Source of the DNA: Eggerthella sp. CAG:298
Lineage (GTDB): Bacteria; Actinomycetota; Coriobacteriia; Coriobacteriales; Eggerthellaceae
Reading direction: 5' to 3'
NCBI GenBank assembly: GCA_000435675.1
Contig: FR895146.1
Coordinates: forward strand, 11,381-38,346
DNA length: 26,966 nucleotides
In this document: positions 1 through 7,056 of the stretch, in pieces
Numbering within the stretch: the first letter of the stretch is position 1
How the letters are laid out: each line of letters begins with the position of its first letter
The notes under the pieces: model-generated
Told to the model about the DNA's origin: nothing
The model's input: only the letters and a program-made list of their open reading frames with translations
Database searches by the model: none
Position numbers and translations under genes: made by a program

Positions 1-2
1 AG

Positions 3-446
3 GTTGCGAAGAAACAAGATGCCACGAACCCTGTCTATTACGTGCAGTATGCGCATGCACGCATTTGCTCGATCCTACGTAAGGCAGCTGCTGAAGCGGG
101 CATCGAAGACTGGGAAGCGCTTTCGCCTGATGAATTGGCTGCGAAGCTCAATTTGGATGATGCGAAGCTCGAGTTGCTCACTCATGAATCGGAGCTCGCG
201 CTCATGAAGGCGATCGATGGCTTCACCGATCTGGTGGCAGGTGCAGCGCGCGACCGTGCGCCGTTCCGCCTAACGCACTATGCTCAAGATCTTGCTGGTC
301 TCTTCCATTCGTTCTACACCAATTGCCGCGTGCTGGGCGAAGAGGCTGAGCTTACTAAGGCTCGCTTGGCGTTGGTGGATGCGGCACGCATCAATCTTGC
401 ACAAACACTCGGCTTGCTCGGTGTTTCTGCTCCAGCTGTTATGTAG
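3..446 (+). CDS. argS: Arginyl-tRNA synthetase, C-terminal part (partial)
   Basis: This is the last 147 codons of a class I arginyl-tRNA synthetase, which charges tRNA-Arg in the cytoplasm; the catalytic part lies before the window. The frame opens at base 3. The stretch NPVYYVQYAHARICSILR (residues 10-27 of the fragment) is the signature opening of the DALR anticodon-binding domain of ArgS. The usual helical bundle follows and the protein ends SAPAVM, very like the normal ArgS end, with a TAG stop at 444-446. The C-terminus looks intact, so only the left edge of the window truncates it. No clear hairpin terminator follows; the next gene begins 210 bases downstream. Identification rests on the DALR signature. 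Confidence 0.93.
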   Translation, partial: VAKKQDATNPVYYVQYAHARICSILRKAAAEAGIEDWEALSPDELAAKLNLDDAKLELLTHESELALMKAIDGFTDLVAGAARDRAPFRLTHYAQDLAGLFHSFYTNCRVLGEEAELTKARLALVDAARINLAQTLGLLGVSAPAVM

Positions 447-656
447 CTTGTACACAGAGAAGTTTTTGCAAGGCAGCGGATCGCGCTCGGACAGAGGCTC
501 ACAGATTCGTTGCCTTTCCCTTTTCCATTCGCCTGTAAGTTCGTTTCGTTGAAGCGCTGCATTGTTACATGCATGTTAAAGCTCGATGGCTCGGTCTTTT
601 CCATCTTTTGAACATTTGGTTAAATACACTTACCGAAAAATTCATTAGGAGGTCAC
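447..656. other. Intergenic region argS-gdhA
   Basis: This 210-base spacer has no convincing open frame, tRNA or intrinsic terminator. It holds a 10-bp perfect palindrome ACATGCATGT at 567-576 and a strong Shine-Dalgarno AGGAGGT at 647-653 in front of gdhA. I could not find a -35/-10 pair I would defend, although the gdhA promoter should lie here. Confidence 0.5.
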
Positions 657-1988
657 ATGAGTTACGTCGAGTCCGTCATCGAGCTTGTCAAGGAGAAGAA
701 CCCGAACGAGCCCGAATTCATCCAGGCTGTTACCGAGGTCCTTACCTCTCTCGAGCCTGTCATCGAAGCCCATCCCGAGTACGAGAAAGCATCGCTGCTC
801 GAGCGCTTGGTCGAGCCTGAGCGCGTTATCATGTTCCGCGTTCCTTGGGTAGACGACGCAGGAAACGTGCAGGTCAACCGTGGTTATCGCGTGCAGTACA
901 ACAGCTGCATCGGCCCCTACAAGGGCGGCATCCGTCTGCATCCTTCCGTGAACCTCTCCATCATCAAGTTCCTCGGCTTCGAGCAGATCTTCAAGAACTC
1001 TCTCACCACGCTTCCTATGGGTGGTGGCAAAGGTGGTTCTGACTTCGATCCTAAGGGCAAGTCCGATAACGAAGTCATGCGCTTCTGCCAGTCCTTCATG
1101 ACCGAGCTCTGCCGCCACATCGGCGCAGACACCGACGTTCCTGCAGGCGATATCGGAACCGGCGCTCGTGAGATCGGCTACATGTTCGGTCAGTACAAGC
1201 GCATCAAGGATGTCTGGGAAGGCGTTCTTACCGGTAAGGGTCTTTCCTACGGCGGTTCGCTCGCTCGTACCGAAGCAACCGGTTATGGCCTCGTGTACTT
1301 CGTTCAGGAATACCTCAACTGCCATGACGACAGCTTCGAGGGCAAGACCGTTGCTGTTTCTGGTTCGGGTAACGTTGCGATCTATGCGACTGAGAAGGCT
1401 CAGCAGCTCGGCGCTAAGGTCGTCACCCTGTCCGACTCCACGGGTTGGATCTACGATCCGAATGGCATCGATGTGGCGCTCGTTAAGCAGATCAAAGAAG
1501 TCGAGCGTGGCCGCATCTCCGAATATGCGAAGCGTCGCGAAGGCGTTGAGTACAAGGATGGCCGTGGCGTTTGGAGCATTCCGGTCGATATCGCTCTTCC
1601 TTGCGCAACTCAGAACGAGCTTCACCTCGAAGACGCTAAGCAGCTCGCAACCCATAACTGCATGATCGTTGCTGAGGGCGCGAACATGCCTACCACCATG
1701 GAAGCGACCGAGTACCTTATGAACAATGGTGTGGTCTTCATGCCGGGCAAGGCATCGAACGCTGGTGGCGTTGCTACCTCTGGTCTCGAGATGTCTCAGA
1801 ACTCTGAGCGTCTTTCTTGGACCTTCGAAGAGGTCGATGCGAAGCTCCAGCAGATCATGAAGAGCATCTATCATGCTGCTGATGATGCTGCTAAGGAATA
1901 TGGCCACGAGGGCAACTACGTGATGGGTGCGAACATCGCGGGCTTCAAGAAGCTCGCTGATGCGATGATGGCTCAGGGCATCGTCTAG
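657..1988 (+). CDS. gdhA: Glutamate dehydrogenase, NADP-type
   Basis: This enzyme makes L-glutamate from 2-oxoglutarate and ammonium (or the reverse), linking nitrogen assimilation to the TCA intermediates. It is 443 aa, the usual size of the small hexameric GDH class. Visible motifs are PYKGGIRLHP (substrate lysine K89), MGGGKGGSDFDPKG with catalytic-region lysine K125, PAGDIGTG with D165, and a Rossmann loop SGSGNVA near 235-241. The NADP reading comes from SDSTG after the second strand, as in E. coli-type GdhA; this is inference from family knowledge. The start is firm: AGGAGGT sits 3 bases before ATG 657. It stands alone, followed by a strong terminator, so it is probably monocistronic. 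The opposite-strand long open frame is a codon-bias shadow. Confidence 0.96.
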   Translation: MSYVESVIELVKEKNPNEPEFIQAVTEVLTSLEPVIEAHPEYEKASLLERLVEPERVIMFRVPWVDDAGNVQVNRGYRVQYNSCIGPYKGGIRLHPSVNLSIIKFLGFEQIFKNSLTTLPMGGGKGGSDFDPKGKSDNEVMRFCQSFMTELCRHIGADTDVPAGDIGTGAREIGYMFGQYKRIKDVWEGVLTGKGLSYGGSLARTEATGYGLVYFVQEYLNCHDDSFEGKTVAVSGSGNVAIYATEKAQQLGAKVVTLSDSTGWIYDPNGIDVALVKQIKEVERGRISEYAKRREGVEYKDGRGVWSIPVDIALPCATQNELHLEDAKQLATHNCMIVAEGANMPTTMEATEYLMNNGVVFMPGKASNAGGVATSGLEMSQNSERLSWTFEEVDAKLQQIMKSIYHAADDAAKEYGHEGNYVMGANIAGFKKLADAMMAQGIV

Positions 1989-2060
1989 TCTTAAGTCCTG
2001 TTTCAAGCGCACTAAAGCACACGCATCTTGGTTGCGCGGTGCTCATAGAGCAACTAGGGT

Positions 2061-2091
2061 AATAAAGCTCCCTGATCTGGGGAGCTTTATT
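2061..2091. terminator. Two-way intrinsic terminator between gdhA and lipid kinase
   Basis: A perfect 12-bp inverted repeat, AATAAAGCTCCC (2061-2072) and GGGAGCTTTATT (2080-2091), with a 7-base loop. The A/T-rich stem base supplies a U-rich run in either direction. It lies between two convergent genes, so it probably stops both. Confidence 0.85.
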
Positions 2092-2130
2092 CGTGTTCGA
2101 GAGGTTTCTAATCGGCTGCTTCGAGCAGGA

Positions 2131-3063
2131 TCATCTTGTGGTGTCTTCAAGCTTGAGAACTGAAAGAGCTTCAGGTATGAGCGAGATATCGTATTCGTAA
2201 GCGGGGATCGGTTCACCGTCAACCTGAGCAGGTACGATATCCTTGAAGGTGATCTTGATATCCTTCCCAGCAAGGAAGTGGATATGGGGGTCGTGTATGT
2301 GCTTGCCATCCTTCGCCCTCATGAACAGGCGCACTGCCTCGAACTTCGAGAGCGGGGGAGCGGCATAGCAGATATCGAACATGCCATCATCAAGCTTGGC
2401 TTGCGGGCATATCTTGAATCCGCCGCCATACGTTTGACCGTTTTGAATAGCGAACGTGTAGAACGTGAGATCGTCATAAGATTTTCCATCGACCACGATC
2501 TCGGCAGAGATGGCATTAAGATGGTTCTTGATCTGATTGAAGCCGCTTTCGATATAGAGGATCGTTCCGGTCTTGTTCGTTTTCTTGCGGCGCTCCATCG
2601 TTTCGAGTGCGATCGCTGCATCCACACCGAACGAGAGCGTTTCGCAGAAGTAGGTGTCGTTGACCTTACCGATGTCGATGGTCTTCTTCTCGAGGTTGGC
2701 AAGCTTGTCGAGCACTTGGAGCGGGTTGAGCGGAAGGTTGAGGCTCCGGGCGAAATCGTTCCCTTGCCCGGCAGGGAAGATGCCAAGCGTGGGCCGCTTT
2801 TCCTTCTCGATCTGCATGAGGCCGTTCACCACTTCATGCACCAGCCCATCTCCGCCGAGCGCGAATATCGTGTCGAAATTCTCGCCTAGTTCATGTGTGA
2901 TGATGACCGCATCGAGCGGATGGGTGGTCTCGATCACCTCGAAATAATGGCCACGGGTAACATTGGTGATGCTTTTGAGCAGATGCGCGATCTCTTCGCG
3001 CGCATGACGTGCGCGCCCGCTTTGCGCCTGAGGATTAACGATCAAAAGGGTATTTCCGAACAT
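2131..3063 (-). CDS. Diacylglycerol kinase-family lipid kinase
   Basis: 310 aa, the normal length for DgkB/YegS-type soluble lipid kinases, which phosphorylate diacylglycerol or a related lipid at the membrane. The N-terminal catalytic domain shows LLIVNP (6-11), the nucleotide loop GGDGL (70-74) and FPAGQGNDFAR (96-106). The C-terminal beta-sandwich part contains SFGVDAAI and a conserved YGGG-type stretch. The family motif is normally GGDGT; here the last residue is Leu, which I read directly in the DNA. The substrate cannot be told from sequence. The start is ATG at 3063-3061 with GAAAGGA (complement of 3071-3077) 7 bases upstream. It is divergent from the hydrolase at 3303 and convergent with gdhA. 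A second member of this family lies at 24205-25137. Confidence 0.88.
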   Translation of the reverse strand: MFGNTLLIVNPQAQSGRARHAREEIAHLLKSITNVTRGHYFEVIETTHPLDAVIITHELGENFDTIFALGGDGLVHEVVNGLMQIEKEKRPTLGIFPAGQGNDFARSLNLPLNPLQVLDKLANLEKKTIDIGKVNDTYFCETLSFGVDAAIALETMERRKKTNKTGTILYIESGFNQIKNHLNAISAEIVVDGKSYDDLTFYTFAIQNGQTYGGGFKICPQAKLDDGMFDICYAAPPLSKFEAVRLFMRAKDGKHIHDPHIHFLAGKDIKITFKDIVPAQVDGEPIPAYEYDISLIPEALSVLKLEDTTR

Positions 3064-3302
3064 GAGAGGATCCTTTCAGCGCGTTTTGATTGGGTAGTGC
3101 ACAGCACAGGAGTGGCTGCTGAAGCAGCTGGTATACAATCAATAGTAAGAGATTCATCCTTTAAAATAGCTTTTAGCAGCATCGGTAACTGAATTGACAC
3201 GTTGCGAAAAGGGGCACGAAAAGTAAGCTCACATGCTTTAAAGCGAAGAAAGGGCTGGCTCCTGCTTCGCGCCATCATCATGTTTTGGAGAAAGACAGAG
3301 AT

Positions 3303-4490
3303 ATGACCAACGAAGAGAACACTACGAATACGGGCGTACGCAAAGCACAGGAACGTTTGCATATCGACAACACAACGAAAAGCGGATTCAATGCGCTCGA
3401 TTCGATTGGGAAGAGCGATTCCTCGAACGCAAGATGCTTCACGTATGTGGCAAGCGACGGCTCTCAAAAGAAGCTTCCGATCGTCTATCCTGAAGTCAGT
3501 TATGTGACGAATTTCCTTCTGAATGAAGATCTGCCAGGAATCTATCACAGTAGTTTTGCGATCGATAACTTCTACTTTGCTGATCGTATCGATGAATTCG
3601 CGGTCGTTGATCCTGGTGCGAATGCTTTGTTCATCGATGTTGGAGCATATGATCTTTGCGGTGTTGAATTCTTAGATGAAGCGCTCGTACGTACGGGCAC
3701 GGCCTGGGAAGATGCGAACGTCTTCCTTACGCATTCACATGATGATCACGATGGGAACCTTGCCTATTGCTTGGATCGTGGGGCAAAAAGGGTTTTCATG
3801 AAAGAGCTTCATCAGTTCGGGCCGAATGCCGTACAGGACATCCTCACACAATGGGGCGTTGTGCGTGCAGGGGAGAGTGAGCTATCTTTCTATATCGAGC
3901 GTTTGGTCAATCGTTGCGAGCGGTTCAAAGGGTATGAGGATCGGATCACCTTCGTTGGCGATGGAGACGCGATCGATGTGGGCGACTATCATCTTGAGGT
4001 CATCGAGACACCTGGTCATACGGCATCGCATCTCTGCTTGATCGAACGCGAGAAGGGAATTCTGTTCGCAGGTGACCATGTGCTCGATACAGCACCTGGG
4101 ATCATGTCCTTCACCGCTGATGTTCGCCAGCTCCAACGCTTCCTTGCAAACCTTGCGTATCTGAAGTCGCTCGATCTCGAACGTGTGTTCATGTGCCACC
4201 ATGAGCCGCTCATCGGCGCGCCGACCATCAACGCGTTCATCGAGAAGATCATCGCAAGCTATGAGCGCCCGATCAACAAGATGTTCACGATGCTTGAGGA
4301 CACTCCGCTCGCTGTGAACGAGCTTGCGCAGAAGTACTACTTCTATCTGCCCAGCTGGGATGATCAGCCTCCGATCCTTCAGGTGCGTCGTCTTGCGATC
4401 GCCTTCTCATATCTTGAGTATCTTTACGATATGGGAAAGGCTGAGCGCCAGGTCGCTGAAGATGGCGTGCTGTTGTATGCGCTCAAGTAG
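3303..4490 (+). CDS. Metallo-beta-lactamase-fold hydrolase
   Basis: 395 aa. The metal-binding signature HSHDDHDG (residues 144-151) is followed by ETPGHTASH with a metal histidine at 239, then AGDHVLD, and MCHHEPL late in the domain: the order expected for a glyoxalase II/lactamase-like binuclear metal hydrolase. The last ~90 residues look like the helical winged-helix tail found on many such proteins. The first ~55 residues are a polar, possibly unstructured extension. Substrate unknown. I chose ATG 3303, preceded by GGAG at 3287-3290. An in-frame TTG at 3285 would add six residues but has no ribosome site. No partner gene is adjacent in the same direction, so context gives no function. It is not an antibiotic-resistance call. 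Confidence 0.85.
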   Translation: MTNEENTTNTGVRKAQERLHIDNTTKSGFNALDSIGKSDSSNARCFTYVASDGSQKKLPIVYPEVSYVTNFLLNEDLPGIYHSSFAIDNFYFADRIDEFAVVDPGANALFIDVGAYDLCGVEFLDEALVRTGTAWEDANVFLTHSHDDHDGNLAYCLDRGAKRVFMKELHQFGPNAVQDILTQWGVVRAGESELSFYIERLVNRCERFKGYEDRITFVGDGDAIDVGDYHLEVIETPGHTASHLCLIEREKGILFAGDHVLDTAPGIMSFTADVRQLQRFLANLAYLKSLDLERVFMCHHEPLIGAPTINAFIEKIIASYERPINKMFTMLEDTPLAVNELAQKYYFYLPSWDDQPPILQVRRLAIAFSYLEYLYDMGKAERQVAEDGVLLYALK

Positions 4491-4532
4491 AGGGCTTGTA
4501 TCGAATAAAGGGCTTGCTCCAAACAGGAAGGC

Positions 4533-4560
4533 AAAAGAAAAGGCTGGGGGAGACCAGCCT
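4533..4560 (-). terminator. Terminator of the tRNA-Lys (and tRNA-His) transcript
   Basis: The inverted repeat AGGCTGG (4541-4547) and CCAGCCT (4554-4560) forms a 7-bp GC-rich stem. Read on the minus strand it is followed by TTTTCTTTTG, a usable U-tract. It lies 9 bases after the CCA end of tRNA-Lys. Confidence 0.7.
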
Positions 4561-4569
4561 GAAAGTTCA

Positions 4570-4645
4570 TGGTGGATCGTCGGGGACTCGAACCCCGGAC
4601 CTTGGGATTAAGAGTCCCCTGCTCTACCAACTAAGCTAACGATCC
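4570..4645 (-). tRNA. tRNA-Lys (anticodon CTT)
   Basis: A complete 76-nt cloverleaf including the encoded CCA. The acceptor stem GGATCGT/ACGATCC is perfect, the D stem is GCTT/GAGC, the anticodon loop is CTCTTAA with CTT at 4612-4610, and the T arm is CGGGG-TTCGAGT-CCCCG. The outermost anticodon-stem pair (27-43) is a G-A mismatch; the other four pairs are sound. It decodes AAG. Confidence 0.95.
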
Positions 4646-4677
4646 GTTTCGTATGTAATGCGTTTGTGCGCTTTGCT

Positions 4678-4706
4678 ATTTTAGGCTATCGACCGAAGTC
4701 GCACAA
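4678..4706 (-). promoter_or_regulatory. Candidate promoter of tRNA-Lys
   Basis: On the minus strand, TTGTGC (4706-4701) and TAAAAT (4683-4678) are 17 bases apart, about 33 bases ahead of the mature tRNA. The spacer contains CGAC-TTCG-GTCG, a hairpin with a UUCG loop if it is ever transcribed from the upstream tRNA-His promoter. Confidence 0.45.
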
Positions 4707-4747
4707 GCAAAAAATAGAGCAGCTCCACAAAAGCTCAAAAAGCGCGC

Positions 4748-4825
4748 TGGGGTGGATGAAGGGACTTGAACCCTCGATCTCCAGAGCCACAATCTGGCGC
4801 CTTAGCCAACTAGGCCACACCCACC
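4748..4825 (-). tRNA. tRNA-His (anticodon GTG)
   Basis: The acceptor stem GTGGGTG pairs with CATCCAC (one G-U). The extra G at -1 (base 4825) faces C73 (4751), the identity pair unique to tRNA-His. The anticodon stem is CCAGA/TCTGG with loop TTGTGGC and anticodon GTG at 4790-4788; CCA is encoded. It is transcribed toward tRNA-Lys, 102 bases away. Confidence 0.95.
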
Positions 4826-4840
4826 ATATGCGCAGGAAAT

Positions 4841-4868
4841 ATTATATGGAAATAATCCTCACATGCAA
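4841..4868 (-). promoter_or_regulatory. Promoter of tRNA-His
   Basis: On the minus strand a perfect TATAAT -10 (4846-4841) lies 16 bases downstream of TTGCAT (4868-4863), with the tRNA 5' end about 16 bases further on. The -10 is strong and the -35 weak. Confidence 0.65.
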
Positions 4869-4977
4869 GCAAAGATAAGAAAACATGTGAATCTTGCGCA
4901 GCGGACGGACTAAACCAGCGAATCGGTGGCGTATTTCGCTACTATAGAGAGCAAGCGAGACAACGAAGGATAGATCT

Positions 4978-7011
4978 GTGGCAACATTCGAACTGATATT
5001 ACTGCTTGCAGTAGCGGTTCTCCTGTCTTCAATCCTTGATCAGATCGTCCCCAAGGTCTCACTACCGCTCATCCAGATCGGCCTGGGCGTCATCATCGCG
5101 TTCCTCGCGGTTTCTCCTATCGAGATCAATATAGAACCAGAGCTCTTCTTGGTGCTGTTCATCGCGCCTTTGCTCTTCAGCGATGCGAAAGATTCGAACA
5201 AGAAGAACTTATGGGATAACAAGGTTACCATTCTCTCGTTCGCGATCGGGCTCGTGCTCATCATCACGCTCTGTGTGGGCTTCATGGTGAATTGGCTCAT
5301 CCCTTCGATCCCGCTCGCTGCTGCGTTCGCGCTCGGTGCAGCGCTCGGCCCGACGGACGCGGTCGCCGTTCAGTCGTTGCGCAACGAGGCGCAGCTTGGC
5401 AAGCGCGAAGGGGCCATCCTGCAAGGTGAAGCGCTCTTGAATGATGCTTCGGGCGTTGTTTCGTTCCAGTTCGCTATCGCCGCTGCGGTTACGGGCGCGT
5501 TCTCCCTCGCGGATGCTACCGCTTCTTTTGCGGTGAGCTTCGTTGGTGGCATCGCGTTCGGCATCTTCCTTGCGGTGCTGTTCTTGTTCATATCGTCGAA
5601 GGTGCGCGATCTTGGCCTTGATAGCACCACGTTCCACGTGCTCTTTGAAGTTTCGATGCCCTTCGTCACGTTCCTGGTGTCCGAGATCATCGGCGTGAGC
5701 GGCATCTTGGCAGTCGTTGCGTGCGGCATCCTCTGGTCGATGTACAACACGCGAAAGATCTCGCCGTATCGTTCAAGTCTCAATATCGCCCTTTCGAGCG
5801 TGTGGAAGGTGATCGGCTTCACGCTGAACGGCATCGTGTTCGTGCTCTTGGGCATGCAGCTTCCTATGGCCACGCAATCGACGTGGAACGATGTCTATAT
5901 CAACAACTTCGCACTTATCGGGTATGTGCTGCTCATAACGGTGCTCATCGTGGTCTTGCGCTGGATCTGGGCGCTTGCCATGTCACTCATCACGAAGAAC
6001 CCTGACACGAATCGGCGCGATAAGATCAACAAGAAGACCATCGTCAACGCGCTCGTTACCACGGTCGGCGGACCGAAGGGCGCGATCACGCTCTCGATCA
6101 TCTTCTCGATGCCGTTCTTGCTTTCCGATGGGTCGGTCTTCCCGCAGCGTTCGCTCATCATCTTCCTGGCTTCTGGCGTCATCCTCTGTACCTTGCTCTT
6201 GGCTAACTTCGCGCTTCCTGTGCTCGCGCCGAAGGATGTTGAGGAAGACGAAGAGGAGCGGGAACACAACCTGCTCATGCGCATCGAGATATTGCGCACG
6301 GTCATCGAGCGGTTGCTCGTTGAGGCAACGCCGGAGAACGATAACGCAACCAAGTTCGTGGTCGCATCGTACAACAACCGTATCGCAACGATCCGCGATT
6401 GGGTTGATATCGAACCGCCGTCTTCAACGCAGTTGCGCATTCAGGTGATCAACCATCAGGCCAATGCGCTCATCGAAGATATCGAAGCGCGCAACGTCGA
6501 TCCCTATGAGGGCTTTGCTTATCTGCGTACGTTGCTACACCAAAAGAATCTGCTCACGCATACCAAGCAGCGTTTCCTCTCGATTCAGATGTTGCTCATG
6601 AGCATCGTTCGCTTCTTCCGTGAGCTTAAGAACCGTTTTCTCGCACTGCTCAATAACGAATCCATGAAGGAGAACCTGATGCAGCACCAGGTTCGCATGA
6701 TCTGTGAGCAGGAAGCGATTCGCTATCTTCATTCATTGGTGGATAATCCGAACTATCCGAGCGAAGTGGTCGCAAAACTGCTCATCGCTCACGAACGAGT
6801 GCTCGCCGCTTTGCAGAGCGATGCAGGACGTGCTGATCATGTGGTGGAGCAGGCTACTACTAACAGCGACTCGATCCAGCGCATGGCACTTCAGATCGAA
6901 CTTGAAGTGGTCGATGATTACTATGCTTCAGGGAATATCTCACGCGCTGAAGCGAAGAAGCTTCGCGATAATGTTTCTCTTATGATGCTCGATCTGGACG
7001 ATCATATCTAA
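4978..7011 (+). CDS. Na+/H+ antiporter, CPA1 (NhaP/NhaK-like) family
   Basis: 677 aa. A hydrophobic N-terminal ~415 residues with about 12 membrane spans is followed by a long charged, helical cytoplasmic tail (about 420-677). Family motifs are ALGPTDAVA with D127 and EALLNDASG with the Asn-Asp pair N155-D156, the ion-binding pair typical of electroneutral CPA1 exchangers. It should exchange cytoplasmic Na+ or another monovalent cation for protons, in pH and salt homeostasis; the ion is inferred from the family. Length and tail match the NhaK/YvgP type rather than the shorter NhaP. The start is GTG 4978, with AAGGA at 4967-4971 about 6 bases upstream. It precedes uvrC by 45 bases, so read-through is possible. 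Confidence 0.9.
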   Translation: MATFELILLLAVAVLLSSILDQIVPKVSLPLIQIGLGVIIAFLAVSPIEINIEPELFLVLFIAPLLFSDAKDSNKKNLWDNKVTILSFAIGLVLIITLCVGFMVNWLIPSIPLAAAFALGAALGPTDAVAVQSLRNEAQLGKREGAILQGEALLNDASGVVSFQFAIAAAVTGAFSLADATASFAVSFVGGIAFGIFLAVLFLFISSKVRDLGLDSTTFHVLFEVSMPFVTFLVSEIIGVSGILAVVACGILWSMYNTRKISPYRSSLNIALSSVWKVIGFTLNGIVFVLLGMQLPMATQSTWNDVYINNFALIGYVLLITVLIVVLRWIWALAMSLITKNPDTNRRDKINKKTIVNALVTTVGGPKGAITLSIIFSMPFLLSDGSVFPQRSLIIFLASGVILCTLLLANFALPVLAPKDVEEDEEEREHNLLMRIEILRTVIERLLVEATPENDNATKFVVASYNNRIATIRDWVDIEPPSSTQLRIQVINHQANALIEDIEARNVDPYEGFAYLRTLLHQKNLLTHTKQRFLSIQMLLMSIVRFFRELKNRFLALLNNESMKENLMQHQVRMICEQEAIRYLHSLVDNPNYPSEVVAKLLIAHERVLAALQSDAGRADHVVEQATTNSDSIQRMALQIELEVVDDYYASGNISRAEAKKLRDNVSLMMLDLDDHI

Positions 7012-7056
7012 GCAGTGTTGCGCTGTCTCTAACGAGTCGTTTCAGGAATAGGGAAG

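Noticed and set aside
645..2012. A 455-codon open frame on the minus strand opposite gdhA
   Set aside because: It mirrors the codon bias of gdhA, has no family motif and no ribosome site; gdhA is unmistakable. Similar mirror frames opposite uvrC, gapA and rnd were dropped for the same reason.
3303..4490. Beta-lactamase antibiotic resistance gene
   Set aside because: Only the general metal-hydrolase fold motifs are present, and no true metallo-beta-lactamase signature or secretion signal was seen.
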